In this document: one piece after another, positions 1 to 8,792 of the stretch
Numbering within the stretch: the first letter of the stretch is position 1
Layout of the letters: each line of letters starts with the position of its first letter
Origin: Lachnospiraceae bacterium
GTDB lineage: Bacteria > Bacillota > Clostridia > Lachnospirales > Lachnospiraceae
DNA: 20,268 nt
Assembly: GCA_900766925.1 (NCBI GenBank)
Contig: CAAFXG010000135.1
Location: 1 to 20,268 of the forward strand
Reading direction: 5' to 3'
The notes under the pieces: model-generated
Told to the model about the DNA's origin: nothing
The model's database searches: none
The model's input: the letters and a program-made list of their open reading frames with translations, nothing else
Program-made: the position numbers and the translations under genes

Positions 1-1694
1 TGATGATTGTAAATAAGGGTACAGAGAGAGTTTCTGAGGTTACAGCCAGATTTACACTTGATGCCATGCCCGGTAAACAGATGGCGATTGATGCGGACCT
101 TAATACCGGTGCCATTGACGATAAGGAAGCTGCTTTAAGACGTGCAAAGATTCAGGAAGAATCAGCCTTCTTTGGAGCTATGGATGGTGCTACCAAGTAT
201 GTAAAGGGTGATGCTACTGCGGGACTTATTATTACACTTATCAATATTGTAGGTGGACTTATAATGGGTGTTACAAGCATGGGCTTATCTTTTTCCGAAG
301 CAATCAGTAAGTATACAATTCTTACGATAGGTGATGGATTAGTTTCACAGATACCATCAATGCTTATTTCGCTTTCAACAGGTATTCTTGTTACAAAGGC
401 TTCAAAGGAAGAGAGTATTGGAGATATTCTGATAGGTCAGTTGTTTAACATTCCAAAGGTACTGCTCATTGTTGGTGTTGTAATGATTGGGCTTGGTGCG
501 GCTACACCGCTTTCGTTTGGCTTTTGTGCTATTTACGGAATACTATTTATCATTATTTCGGTTGTAATGAGAAATCAGGAGCAGGAGGCTGCTATAAGTG
601 AAGAAGTAGAGGAAGAGGAGGTTCAGGCTGATGAATTAAGACGGCATGAAAATGTTAATTCTCTTCTTCAGGTTGACCCTATTGAACTTGAATTTGGTTA
701 TGGTATAATACCATTAGCGGATGTAAATCAGGGTGGAGATTTGCTTGATCGTGTTGTTATGATTCGTAGACAGATTGCACTTGAGCTTGGTGCGGTTGTA
801 CCAATCATACGTTTGAGGGATAATATCCAGCTTAATCCGAATCAATATATTATCAAGATTAAAGGCATTCAGGTCAGCGAGGGTGAGATATTGTTTGATC
901 ACTATATGGCTATGAATCCAGGATATGTTGAGGATGAGATAACCGGTATTCCAACCCTTGAACCCGCATTTCATCTTGAAGCAATGTGGATAACGGAGTC
1001 ACAGAGAGAGAGAGCAGAGTCTCTTGGATATACGGTGGTTGACCCACCATCTATTATTGCTACACATCTGACAGAGGTCATTAAGCAACATCTCGATGAG
1101 CTTATTACGAGACAGGATGTACAGAATCTTATTGATAATGTTAAGGATAACAATAAGACTCTGGTTGATGAACTGGTACCTAAGCTTTTAAGTGTTGGTG
1201 ATATTCAGAAGGTATTACAGAATCTCTTAAGAGAGGGAATCTCGATAAGAGATCTTGTAACTATATTTGAAACTCTGGCTGATTATGCAGCTACAAGCAG
1301 GGATACGGATATACTTACAGAGTATGTTCGACAGAGCCTTAAACGTGCTATTTCAAATAAATATTTTGGCGATGAGGAAATGACAACCGTTGTAACGCTG
1401 GATCCTAAGGTTGAACAGATGATTATGAGCTCTGTAAAGCAGACAGAACAGGGAGCATATATTTCGCTTGATCCGGCTGTAATCAAGAGCATTTTACAGG
1501 CTACAGAGGTTGAAATTCAGAAGCTTGAAAGTAAGGGACAGACTCCGATTATTATTACATCACCAATTGTAAGAATGTACTTCAAAAAGCTCACAAGTGA
1601 TTATTTTAAAAATCTTGTTGTAGTATCATATAACGAGATAGACTCTAATATTGAGCTTAAATCTGTGGGAGTGGTAACGATAAATGATAATTAA
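1..1694 (+). CDS. flhA: Flagellar biosynthesis protein FlhA (5'-truncated by window edge)
   Basis: FlhA is the large inner-membrane subunit of the flagellar type III export gate; its cytoplasmic domain docks chaperone-substrate complexes. The visible part (563 codons from the first in-frame ATG) opens directly in the FHIPEP family signature, with KGTERVSEVTARF followed by LDAMPGKQMAIDADL. Hydrophobic segments follow at about residues 69-96, 104-134 and 152-190, then an acidic linker (EEVEEEEV, about 200-210), then a soluble C-terminal domain of about 350 residues. FlhA proteins are usually near 680-700 residues, so roughly 120-130 N-terminal residues lie upstream; the ATG at base 3 is an internal Met and not the start. 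The stop overlaps the flhF start by 11 nt, which suggests translational coupling. Identification is very secure. Confidence 0.97.
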   Translation, partial: MIVNKGTERVSEVTARFTLDAMPGKQMAIDADLNTGAIDDKEAALRRAKIQEESAFFGAMDGATKYVKGDATAGLIITLINIVGGLIMGVTSMGLSFSEAISKYTILTIGDGLVSQIPSMLISLSTGILVTKASKEESIGDILIGQLFNIPKVLLIVGVVMIGLGAATPLSFGFCAIYGILFIIISVVMRNQEQEAAISEEVEEEEVQADELRRHENVNSLLQVDPIELEFGYGIIPLADVNQGGDLLDRVVMIRRQIALELGAVVPIIRLRDNIQLNPNQYIIKIKGIQVSEGEILFDHYMAMNPGYVEDEITGIPTLEPAFHLEAMWITESQRERAESLGYTVVDPPSIIATHLTEVIKQHLDELITRQDVQNLIDNVKDNNKTLVDELVPKLLSVGDIQKVLQNLLREGISIRDLVTIFETLADYAATSRDTDILTEYVRQSLKRAISNKYFGDEEMTTVVTLDPKVEQMIMSSVKQTEQGAYISLDPAVIKSILQATEVEIQKLESKGQTPIIITSPIVRMYFKKLTSDYFKNLVVVSYNEIDSNIELKSVGVVTINDN

Positions 1695-2916
1695 AAAATA
1701 CAAAGCAAAAACTGAAAAAGAAGCTATTCTCATGGCACGTGAGGAGCTTGGACCTGATGCAATTGTCATGAATGTAAAGACAATTAAGCCGGGTGGATTT
1801 ATGAAGCTGTTTAAACAATCCAAGGTAGAACTGACAGCGGCAATTGATGACAATTTTACGGACAAAAAGGATGTTGCAGAAAAAAAGAATATAAAGGATG
1901 ATTCGCATCGTTTTGGAAAGGCTTTTTCGAACTCAATGGATGAGTATAGTGAAGAAGCACAGAATGCAATTGAAGAAAAAATTAACAGCATTGCCAAGCT
2001 GCTTGAACAACAGATGTCCTCAGGAACTAAAAATGAAGACCATAAGGTGGAGTCTACGTATGATGATAAGGATAAAAAAATGGTCTCCTCAGATAGTGAT
2101 GCGGACAAACCGGTTACAGTCGGCAATAAAGGAAAGGTAGTAGAATTAATAAAGAGACAGCTTATTGATAATGAAGTTGAAGAAAATTACGCGGATGCAA
2201 TCGTAAAAGAAATAGATGTGAACAATGAGCGTGTTCCTATTGATAATATACTTGCAAGTGCTTATCAGAAGATTGTTTTGAAGCTTGGTGAAATAAAAAC
2301 AATAAGACCATCCGAGAAGAAACCCAAAATAATATTCTTTGTAGGCAACACAGGTGTAGGAAAGACAACTACAATGGCAAAGCTTGCATCGAAATGTAAG
2401 CTTGAGAATAAAATGAATGTTGCCATGTTTTCTGTTGATACATACAGGATAGCTGCAATTGAGCAGACGAAAACATATGCCAATATATTAAATGCACCTA
2501 TGGAGGTTATTTATACTCCTGAGGATATGAAAAGCTGTGTTGAGAAGTATAAGGCCTGCGACTTAATTCTTGTAGATACAGCAGGGCGATCTCACAGAAA
2601 TGAGGAACAAAAGAAGGATTTGCAGGAAATAATCAGTTGTGTTCCTGAATATGAGACAGAGGTATATCTTGTTGTGAGTGTGACAACAAAGTATAGTGAT
2701 TTAAAAAATATAACTGAGATTTATAGTAAATTATTTGATTTTAATATAATATTTACTAAGCTTGATGAGACAAAGGGACTTGGAAGTGTGCTTAATCTCA
2801 AGCTTGATACAGGTAAAAACCTGTCATATGTCACCTGGGGGCAGAATGTTCCTGACGATATCGGACCTGTAAATCCGCAGGTTATTGCAAAGAAGCTTTT
2901 AGGAGGTGACAAATAG
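1684..2916 (+). CDS. flhF: Flagellar GTPase FlhF (SRP-type G protein)
   Basis: FlhF is the third SRP-type GTPase (with Ffh and FtsY) and helps set where flagella are built. The 410-residue protein has the typical N-terminal B-domain opening (MIIKKYKAKTEKEAILMARE), a charged low-complexity stretch at about 60-140, a helical N domain at about 145-210, and an NG GTPase core. G-motifs are visible: the P-loop GNTGVGKTTT near residues 221-230, DTAGR near 298-302, and the base-specificity motif TKLDE near 357-362. The ATG lies inside the end of flhA (11-nt overlap) without a strong Shine-Dalgarno, so coupling to flhA translation is likely. The TAG stop shares one base with the flhG GTG start. Length and motifs match the family; FtsY is excluded by the N-terminal domain and the context. 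Confidence 0.96.
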   Translation: MIIKKYKAKTEKEAILMAREELGPDAIVMNVKTIKPGGFMKLFKQSKVELTAAIDDNFTDKKDVAEKKNIKDDSHRFGKAFSNSMDEYSEEAQNAIEEKINSIAKLLEQQMSSGTKNEDHKVESTYDDKDKKMVSSDSDADKPVTVGNKGKVVELIKRQLIDNEVEENYADAIVKEIDVNNERVPIDNILASAYQKIVLKLGEIKTIRPSEKKPKIIFFVGNTGVGKTTTMAKLASKCKLENKMNVAMFSVDTYRIAAIEQTKTYANILNAPMEVIYTPEDMKSCVEKYKACDLILVDTAGRSHRNEEQKKDLQEIISCVPEYETEVYLVVSVTTKYSDLKNITEIYSKLFDFNIIFTKLDETKGLGSVLNLKLDTGKNLSYVTWGQNVPDDIGPVNPQVIAKKLLGGDK

Positions 2917-3797
2917 TGGATCAGGCTACAAAACTTAGGGAAATGGTGCAGGATGAAAGAGAAATGACAAATGCAAGAGTTATTGCAGTTACCAGTGGTA
3001 AGGGTGGAGTAGGCAAAACAAGTGTTTCTGTAAATCTTGCAATCGAAATATCAAAAATGGGCAAAAAGGTAGTAGTTTTTGATGCCGATTTTGGACTGGC
3101 TAATGTAGAGGTTATGCTTGGAATAAGACCCCGATATAACCTTTTGGATCTCATACATGACCAAAAATCAATAACAGAGATTATAACTAAAGGACCTAAT
3201 GGAATAGGCTTTATTTCCGGAGGCTCAGGTGTTTCTGAATTAGCTGCTCTTGACAGCAACAGTATTAAGCTCCTTATTTCTGAGCTTGTAAAGTTAGATA
3301 AGATGTATGATGTTGTAATTATTGATACGGGCGCCGGAATAACAGATTCCGTAATGGAATTTGTTATGGTAAGTCCTGAGGTTTTGCTGGTTGTAACACC
3401 GGAACCTACGTCAATTACTGATGCATATTCGTTGCTTAAGGTTCTAAGAAGAAATGAACAATTTAATCCCATTTACAAAACGATTAACGTTGTTTCAAAC
3501 AGGGTCGAAAGCGCAGAAGAAGGACGAGAAATATACAACAAAATCAATACTGTTTCGTCAAAATTTTTAAATACAAAGCTTCAGTATCTGGGAGCTGTCC
3601 AGCAGGACAGGAATGCCTCTATGGCCATTATAGAACAAAAGCCGGTTGTTATGGCATATCCTAATACACCTGCGTCAAAGGGAATTGCGGGCCTTGCGTC
3701 AAATCTTATGAATGAGAAGCAGGAGGAATATAAGAAGCGGGACGGAATCGCAAGAGTGTTTTTAGACTTTATAAAATCAAGAAAAAAAACAAAATAG
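2916..3797 (+). CDS. flhG: MinD-like ATPase FlhG (flagellar number regulator)
   Basis: FlhG (YlxH/FleN/MinD2) is a membrane-cycling ATPase that controls flagellar number and stimulates the FlhF GTPase. The 293-residue protein has the deviant Walker A motif SGKGGVGKTS at residues 27-36, including the signature Lys that marks the MinD/ParA class, and the MinD-type DADFGLANVEVMLG at 56-69. The N-terminus reads MDQATKLRE; DQAxxLR is the known FlhF-activating motif of FlhG. The start is GTG, chosen because AGGAGG (2901-2906) lies 9 nt upstream and the activator motif begins immediately after it. The C-terminus is basic (KSRKKTK) after a helix (about 275-288) that could be the membrane-targeting helix. 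MinD of the division system is unlikely given flhF directly upstream. Confidence 0.96.
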   Translation: MDQATKLREMVQDEREMTNARVIAVTSGKGGVGKTSVSVNLAIEISKMGKKVVVFDADFGLANVEVMLGIRPRYNLLDLIHDQKSITEIITKGPNGIGFISGGSGVSELAALDSNSIKLLISELVKLDKMYDVVIIDTGAGITDSVMEFVMVSPEVLLVVTPEPTSITDAYSLLKVLRRNEQFNPIYKTINVVSNRVESAEEGREIYNKINTVSSKFLNTKLQYLGAVQQDRNASMAIIEQKPVVMAYPNTPASKGIAGLASNLMNEKQEEYKKRDGIARVFLDFIKSRKKTK

Positions 3798-3818
3798 TTC
3801 TTACGAAAGGAATAATTT

Positions 3819-4532
3819 ATGGGAATAGCAATAGGAAATAAAATCGAACTTGTTAAGCTTGAACAGGTTATAAAAAATGACCAAAACAAAAAAGTATATG
3901 TTAGTAAGATTTTTGATATATTATCACCAAAAACCTTACAGATTGCTATGCCTATTTATGAGGGTAAGATTGTACCCCTGGGGTTAGACGAGAAATATAC
4001 AGCCTGTTTTTATACAAATAAGGGTTTATTACAGTGTAATGTGATTGTTACGTCAAGATATAAAAGTGGGAATCTGTTTTTTCTGGAGATACTTTTGCTT
4101 ACAGATTTAAATAAGGTTCAAAGAAGAGCGTTTTACAGATATAGCTGCATGCTGGACGCAAAGGTCAGACTGGTTTCCGATAATGAATTTACAACGGGAG
4201 TTCCGGACGATATTAGTATTCAGGAGGATGAGCTTGAGTGGAATCCTGCCAGAATTCTTGATATAAGCGGGGGAGGCGCCAAGATAGTCGCAAGGAATCA
4301 TCTTGATAGAAATGAAGTAATTAAAATTAAGTTTAATACCTTGATTGTAGATGAGATTGTAGGTTTTAATCTGTTTGCCAGAATTCTAAGCAGTACATCT
4401 GTGCAAAGTCGAAGTGATATGTTTGAACAACGATTAGAATTTATGAGAATAACACAAGAAGAAAGAGATAAGATTATACGTTTTATTTTTGAAAGTGAAC
4501 GTGTTAATCGAGCAAAGGAATTGGGGCGTTAA
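3819..4532 (+). CDS. PilZ-domain flagellar brake protein (YcgR/YpfA-like c-di-GMP receptor)
   Basis: The 237-residue protein has a YcgR/YpfA-type architecture: an N-terminal beta-rich PilZN-like domain (about 1-98) followed by a C-terminal PilZ domain. Both c-di-GMP contact motifs are intact: RRAFYR at 102-107, fitting RxxxR as R103-R107, and DISGGG at 148-153, fitting the (D/N)xSxxG motif. Proteins of this family bind cyclic di-GMP and slow or stop the flagellar motor by contacting MotA or the switch complex. A GAAAGGA ribosome site (3805-3811) precedes the ATG. It sits between flhG and cheB inside the flagellar operon, so the receptor is probably co-expressed with the machine it acts on. 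The B. subtilis homologue is encoded elsewhere. The family call is strong; the braking role is inferred. Confidence 0.9.
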   Translation: MGIAIGNKIELVKLEQVIKNDQNKKVYVSKIFDILSPKTLQIAMPIYEGKIVPLGLDEKYTACFYTNKGLLQCNVIVTSRYKSGNLFFLEILLLTDLNKVQRRAFYRYSCMLDAKVRLVSDNEFTTGVPDDISIQEDELEWNPARILDISGGGAKIVARNHLDRNEVIKIKFNTLIVDEIVGFNLFARILSSTSVQSRSDMFEQRLEFMRITQEERDKIIRFIFESERVNRAKELGR

Positions 4533-4537
4533 TTATC

Positions 4538-5587
4538 ATGAAAAAAATCCTGATAATAGATGACTCTGCACTTATGAGAAGAGTCTTATCTGTTATAATT
4601 GATAAGACAAATGAATACATGGTTTCATATACGGCAAGCAATGGGGTAGAAGGTCTCGAGATTTTAGAGAGATGTGATGACATCTCGGTATGTCTGTGTG
4701 ACATTAATATGCCCCGGATGGATGGACTGGAGCTGTTGGAAGTAGTAAGGAAGAAGAATATTAAGGTTCCGTTTGTCGTAATTAGTTCAAGCGAATATGC
4801 AAAGGATACAATTACAGCCCTCGAACTGGGTGCGATTGAGTTTATCAAGAAACCAAAGCGTATGCTCGGTGAAACGGATTCGGCTTTCGTAGGTAAGCTT
4901 ACAAGAGCTTTAGATATGGCGGTTGAATCAAGAAGGGAACACACGATATGTAATAAAAGGGTGATTTATTCTGAAGCTTCTAATTCTAAAACTCTGAAGC
5001 ATAGTGGAGGTGGCAAACTGGTTGCCCTTGTGTGCTCCACGGGCGGACCAAAAGCACTTCAACATGTAATCCCAAAGCTTCCTAAAAATTTATCCACACC
5101 TGTTCTTGTTGTACAGCACATGCCGGCAGGTTTCACTAATACGATGGCTTTAAGATTAAATGATATTAGTGAAATCACTGTTAAGGAGGCCGAGGATGGC
5201 GAGTATATCAGATCGGGAGTTGTCTATATTGCCAGAGGTGGAACGCATCTTACATTGCAACAGGAAGGTAAACAATCCAGAATTGTTTTTGATGATTCCC
5301 CACCTGTAATGGGACTAAAACCATGTGGAAATATAATGTATAACAGTTTAATAAATTCGTTTTATGATGAGATAATATGTGTTGTTCTGACAGGTATGGG
5401 TGCAGATGGAACAAAAGGCATCAGGGGACTTGCGAAGACCAACGATATATTTGTCATTGCACAGGATGAGAATTCAAGTACGGTGTATGGAATGCCAAAG
5501 GCAGTATATGAAGCCGGGCTTACGGATTGTGTATGTGACATAAATGATATTGCGAATGAAATAGTCAAGAAAGTAGGGGTGTTATAA
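4538..5587 (+). CDS. cheB: Chemotaxis methylesterase/glutamine deamidase CheB
   Basis: CheB removes methyl groups from glutamates of chemoreceptors and deamidates receptor glutamines, giving adaptation once phosphorylated by CheA. The 349-residue protein has an N-terminal receiver domain (about 1-120) with the acidic pocket IIDDSALMRR and phospho-acceptor D55 in CDINMPRMDG, then a linker (about 125-158) and the CheB esterase domain. The catalytic triad is visible as S167 in CSTGGPKAL, H194 in QHMPAGFT and D290 in GMGADGTKG. The stop codon is directly followed by the cheA ATG with no gap. No CheR methyltransferase gene is in the window, so the opposing enzyme must be encoded elsewhere. Confidence 0.97.
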   Translation: MKKILIIDDSALMRRVLSVIIDKTNEYMVSYTASNGVEGLEILERCDDISVCLCDINMPRMDGLELLEVVRKKNIKVPFVVISSSEYAKDTITALELGAIEFIKKPKRMLGETDSAFVGKLTRALDMAVESRREHTICNKRVIYSEASNSKTLKHSGGGKLVALVCSTGGPKALQHVIPKLPKNLSTPVLVVQHMPAGFTNTMALRLNDISEITVKEAEDGEYIRSGVVYIARGGTHLTLQQEGKQSRIVFDDSPPVMGLKPCGNIMYNSLINSFYDEIICVVLTGMGADGTKGIRGLAKTNDIFVIAQDENSSTVYGMPKAVYEAGLTDCVCDINDIANEIVKKVGVL

Positions 5588-7690
5588 ATGGATTTAAGTC
5601 AATATCTTGAGATTTTTATCGATGAGACTAAGGAACATATTCAGACATTGAATGAGCAGGTGCTGATTCTTGAGGCAGAGCCTGAGAATATTGATACTGT
5701 TAATGAGATTTTCAGAGCTGCACACTCATTGAAGGGTATGGCAGGTACGATGGGCTTTAAGAGAATGCAGAGACTTACACATGACATGGAAAATGTGTTC
5801 TCTAAGGTTAGAGAGGGTAAGCTTAACGTTAATGCTGATATTGTAGATATTGTTTTTAAATGTCTTGATGCGATTGAAGGATATCTTGAAAATATTGTTA
5901 ATTCTGCAGATGAGGGAACTGAAGACAATGAGGAGATTATTGAGCTCCTAAATGCAGCCTTGGAGCAGTCTAATGGTTCATATACCCCTGCTGAGCAGCC
6001 TGTGGAAGAAAGTCCTGCAGCCACAACGGCTGCGGTTACTGAGCAGAGTGCTGACAGTAAAAAGAAATATTTATCAATTCCTATTGCAGATTACGAAAAA
6101 AATGCAATGGCTGAGGCCAAGGATAAAGGAATGCATGTATATGCAACCACAGTTTATATTCAGGAAACCTGTCTTCTTAAGGCTGCAAGAGCATTTCTTG
6201 TATTTAAGGGACTTGAGAATAAAGGCGAGATTATTAAATCTGTACCAAGTGTTCAGGATATCGAAGACGAGAGATTTGATTTTGATTTTTCAATGTTTAT
6301 AATCTCTGACAAGCCTATTGATGAAATTAAGAAAACAATTGAGAATGTATCTGAAATTCAGGAAGCAGTAATTGAGGAATTTGAGATTCCTGTAAATGTT
6401 CAGGAAACCACGCCAAAGACAGATGGTTCTCCTAAAGCTTCAAATGATTCAGATAAGACAGAAAAAGCTGACAAAAAGGATGATAAGAAGTCAGCTCCTT
6501 CTAAGACTTCATCAAAGCCGGTTGTTAATCGTTCTGTCCGTGTTGATATTGAAAAGCTTGACAATCTGATGAATCAGGTTTCAGAGCTTATTATTGCGAA
6601 GAATGGTCTTGTTTCTGTTACAGGTTCCATGAAGTCTCAGAACCAGTCATTTAATGAGCAGATAGAATATCTTGAAAGAATCACTACAAATCTTCACGAG
6701 TCTGTAATGAAGGTTCGAATGGTTCCAATTGAGAGTGTAGTCAACAGATTCCCTAGAATGATAAGGGATTTATCTAAAAAGCTTAATAAAGAGATGGAGC
6801 TTATTATGACCGGTGAGGATACAGAACTTGACCGTACAGTAATTGATGAAATTGGTGATCCATTGATGCATATGTTAAGAAATGCTGCTGATCATGGTCT
6901 TGAATCAACAATAGACAGACTCAAGCTTGGTAAGCCACAGGTTGGAACAATAAGACTTGACGCTTACCAGGATGGAAATAATGTTACCATTGAGGTAAGT
7001 GATGATGGTGCAGGTGTTGATGTAGAAAAAATCAAGAAGAAGGCTGTTGAAAAGGGTCAGATTACAGAGGAACAGGCTGAATATATGTCTGAGAAGGAAG
7101 CTGTAGAATTACTTTTCATGCCTGCATTCTCAACTGCAGATAAGATTTCTGATGTTTCAGGAAGAGGTGTCGGTCTGGATGTTGTTAAAAGTAAGATAGA
7201 AGGTCTTGGTGGAGATGTTGAGGTTGTAAGTAAGCTTGGAGAGGGTACAACATTTATTGTAAGACTTCCGCTTACACTTGCAATTATACAGGCACTTATG
7301 GTTGATGTATCCGGTGAGAAATATGCACTTCCACTTAATTCTGTTGTAACTATTGAGGAGATTCTTCCTGAGGATATTAAATATGTACATACAAAGGAAG
7401 TAATAAATCTTCGTGGTTCGGTAATTCCTCTTGTGCGTTTAAATGAGGTGCTTGATATAGAACCTGTTTCGCGTGATTTAAATTCAGAAGAGGATGGAGG
7501 AATTATTGTTGTAATTGTTAAAAAGGGTGATAAGCAGGCCGGACTTGTTATAGACAAGCTTCTTGGACAGCAGGAAATAGTTATCAAACCTCTTGGCAAG
7601 TATATCAGAGTGCCTAAGATGATTGGTGGTGCTACAATACTTGGAGATGGTGAAGTCGCTCTTATTATTGATTCGAATACATTAGTGTAG
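5588..7690 (+). CDS. cheA: Chemotaxis histidine kinase CheA
   Basis: CheA is the cytoplasmic kinase of the chemoreceptor array; it phosphorylates CheY and CheB. At 700 residues it has the five classical domains in order. P1 (Hpt, about 1-115) has the phosphorylated His H46 in FRAAHSLKGMAG. P2 (about 158-270) is the response-regulator docking domain. P3 (dimerisation) starts near RSVRVDIEKLDNLMNQVSEL (about 315-375). P4 (ATPase) has the N-box HMLRNAADHG (428-437), G1 DDGAGVD (472-478) and G2 GRGVGLDVV (525-533). P5 (CheW-like) occupies about 560-700. The P1-P2 and P2-P3 linkers are low in complexity and rich in A/T/E and K/D/S. The start abuts the cheB stop. All catalytic motifs are intact. 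Confidence 0.98.
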   Translation: MDLSQYLEIFIDETKEHIQTLNEQVLILEAEPENIDTVNEIFRAAHSLKGMAGTMGFKRMQRLTHDMENVFSKVREGKLNVNADIVDIVFKCLDAIEGYLENIVNSADEGTEDNEEIIELLNAALEQSNGSYTPAEQPVEESPAATTAAVTEQSADSKKKYLSIPIADYEKNAMAEAKDKGMHVYATTVYIQETCLLKAARAFLVFKGLENKGEIIKSVPSVQDIEDERFDFDFSMFIISDKPIDEIKKTIENVSEIQEAVIEEFEIPVNVQETTPKTDGSPKASNDSDKTEKADKKDDKKSAPSKTSSKPVVNRSVRVDIEKLDNLMNQVSELIIAKNGLVSVTGSMKSQNQSFNEQIEYLERITTNLHESVMKVRMVPIESVVNRFPRMIRDLSKKLNKEMELIMTGEDTELDRTVIDEIGDPLMHMLRNAADHGLESTIDRLKLGKPQVGTIRLDAYQDGNNVTIEVSDDGAGVDVEKIKKKAVEKGQITEEQAEYMSEKEAVELLFMPAFSTADKISDVSGRGVGLDVVKSKIEGLGGDVEVVSKLGEGTTFIVRLPLTLAIIQALMVDVSGEKYALPLNSVVTIEEILPEDIKYVHTKEVINLRGSVIPLVRLNEVLDIEPVSRDLNSEEDGGIIVVIVKKGDKQAGLVIDKLLGQQEIVIKPLGKYIRVPKMIGGATILGDGEVALIIDSNTLV

Positions 7691-7703
7691 TGGAGGTGTA
7701 GGT

Positions 7704-8156
7704 ATGGATACAAATGTTATAAATGATTTAAAGCAGTATATTACACTTAAATTTGACAGCGAGCAGTATGGTATAGATATTACCTACATTGATAATATTA
7801 TCAGATTGCAGCCAATAACAAGGGTTCCACATACTCAGGATTATTTCATTGGGGTTATTAATCTCCGTGGAGAAATAATACCCGTAATGAGTATGAGAAA
7901 GAAATTTGAGCTTCCTGATAAGGAAAACACAAATGCATCCAGAATCTTGATTCTTAAGGTTGAAGGGAACAAGATAGGTATATTGGTTGATGAGGTTCGT
8001 GAGGTAGTGACCTTGACAGAAGAGAATATTGAGAAGGTTTCATCTGAGAATTCAGGTGACACACGAGCATATATCACAGGTATTGGTAAGTATAACAACA
8101 CTTTGATTTCTCTTCTTAATATTGGTGGATTAATTGTAGATATTGACAATGAATAA
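7704..8156 (+). CDS. cheW: Chemotaxis coupling protein CheW
   Basis: CheW links chemoreceptors to CheA in the signalling array. The 150-residue protein is a single CheW/SH3-like domain of normal length, with the family landmarks QYITLKFDSEQYGIDITYID near the start, VPHTQDYFIGVINLRGEIIP (about 41-60) and GILVDEVREVV (about 93-103). A ribosome site GGAGG (7692-7696) precedes the ATG by 7 nt. It lies 13 nt after cheA and 15 nt before cheC, so it is clearly an operon member. The CheV alternative is excluded because there is no receiver domain. Confidence 0.96.
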   Translation: MDTNVINDLKQYITLKFDSEQYGIDITYIDNIIRLQPITRVPHTQDYFIGVINLRGEIIPVMSMRKKFELPDKENTNASRILILKVEGNKIGILVDEVREVVTLTEENIEKVSSENSGDTRAYITGIGKYNNTLISLLNIGGLIVDIDNE

Positions 8157-8171
8157 GCATGAGGTGGTAGT

Positions 8172-8792
8172 ATGGGAGATGTGCAGAAGGAAATATCAGA
8201 GCAAGCATATAATGCGTTGTCGGAGCTTGGTAACATTGGAGCGGGAAATGCTGCAACCTCGCTTTCTGTTCTGCTTTCTTCTAAGCTGATTATGACTCCG
8301 CCAACCGTAGCAATTTATGATTTCGATTCTCTGGGGAATATATTAGGTGGCGCTGATGCCAACGTTGTTGGTGTTATGAGTAGCATAGTTGGTGATATTC
8401 AGGCTATGATTTTGTTCGTTGTTGGTGTTGATGATGCCAGACATCTGGTTAAATCACTCATAGGCAGTGAAATACAATGGCATTCTGAAATGGGAATGTC
8501 TGCAATTAGTGAGATTGCAAATATAATAATTGGATCATATGTGGGCTCGCTTGAAAATCTGTCGGGGATGAAGATGAGGTACTCTCAGCCGTCTATCTGT
8601 ATAGATATGGCCGGTGCCATAATAAGTGTTCCATGTATAGAGTTTGGTAAGGTCAGCGATAAGGCTTTATTAATTGATTCTCAATTTAGAGCCGGAGAAC
8701 AAAAAATTAATGGATATATTATGGTTGTATCAGAAATACATTCATTTAATGTTTTGCTCCACAAACTGGGGATAGGAGGCATTGATGAGTGA
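8172..8792 (+). CDS. cheC: CheY-P phosphatase CheC
   Basis: CheC (CheC/CheX/FliY family) dephosphorylates CheY-P and partners with the deamidase CheD. The 206-residue protein has the two pseudo-symmetric active-site helices expected of CheC. The first is NALSELGNIGAGNA, with E18 and N21; the position four residues before the Glu is Asn14 where Asp/Ser is usual. The second is SAISEIANIIIGS, with S110, E114 and N117 fitting [DS]xxxExxN exactly. The length fits CheC and not the longer FliY, which also has a SpoA domain. The ATG follows GAGGTGG (8161-8167). The 3' end overlaps cheD by 8 nt, consistent with production of CheC and CheD as a complex. Confidence 0.95.
   Translation: MGDVQKEISEQAYNALSELGNIGAGNAATSLSVLLSSKLIMTPPTVAIYDFDSLGNILGGADANVVGVMSSIVGDIQAMILFVVGVDDARHLVKSLIGSEIQWHSEMGMSAISEIANIIIGSYVGSLENLSGMKMRYSQPSICIDMAGAIISVPCIEFGKVSDKALLIDSQFRAGEQKINGYIMVVSEIHSFNVLLHKLGIGGIDE

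Noticed and set aside
7057..7713. 218-codon minus-strand ORF inside cheA
   Set aside because: It lies opposite the conserved CheA kinase domains, has Ser/Thr/Pro-rich composition and no initiation signals.
8782..8784. TTG as the start of cheD
   Set aside because: It would be only 2 nt from AGGAGG; the ATG one codon later has better spacing and family alignment of Cys, His and Thr.
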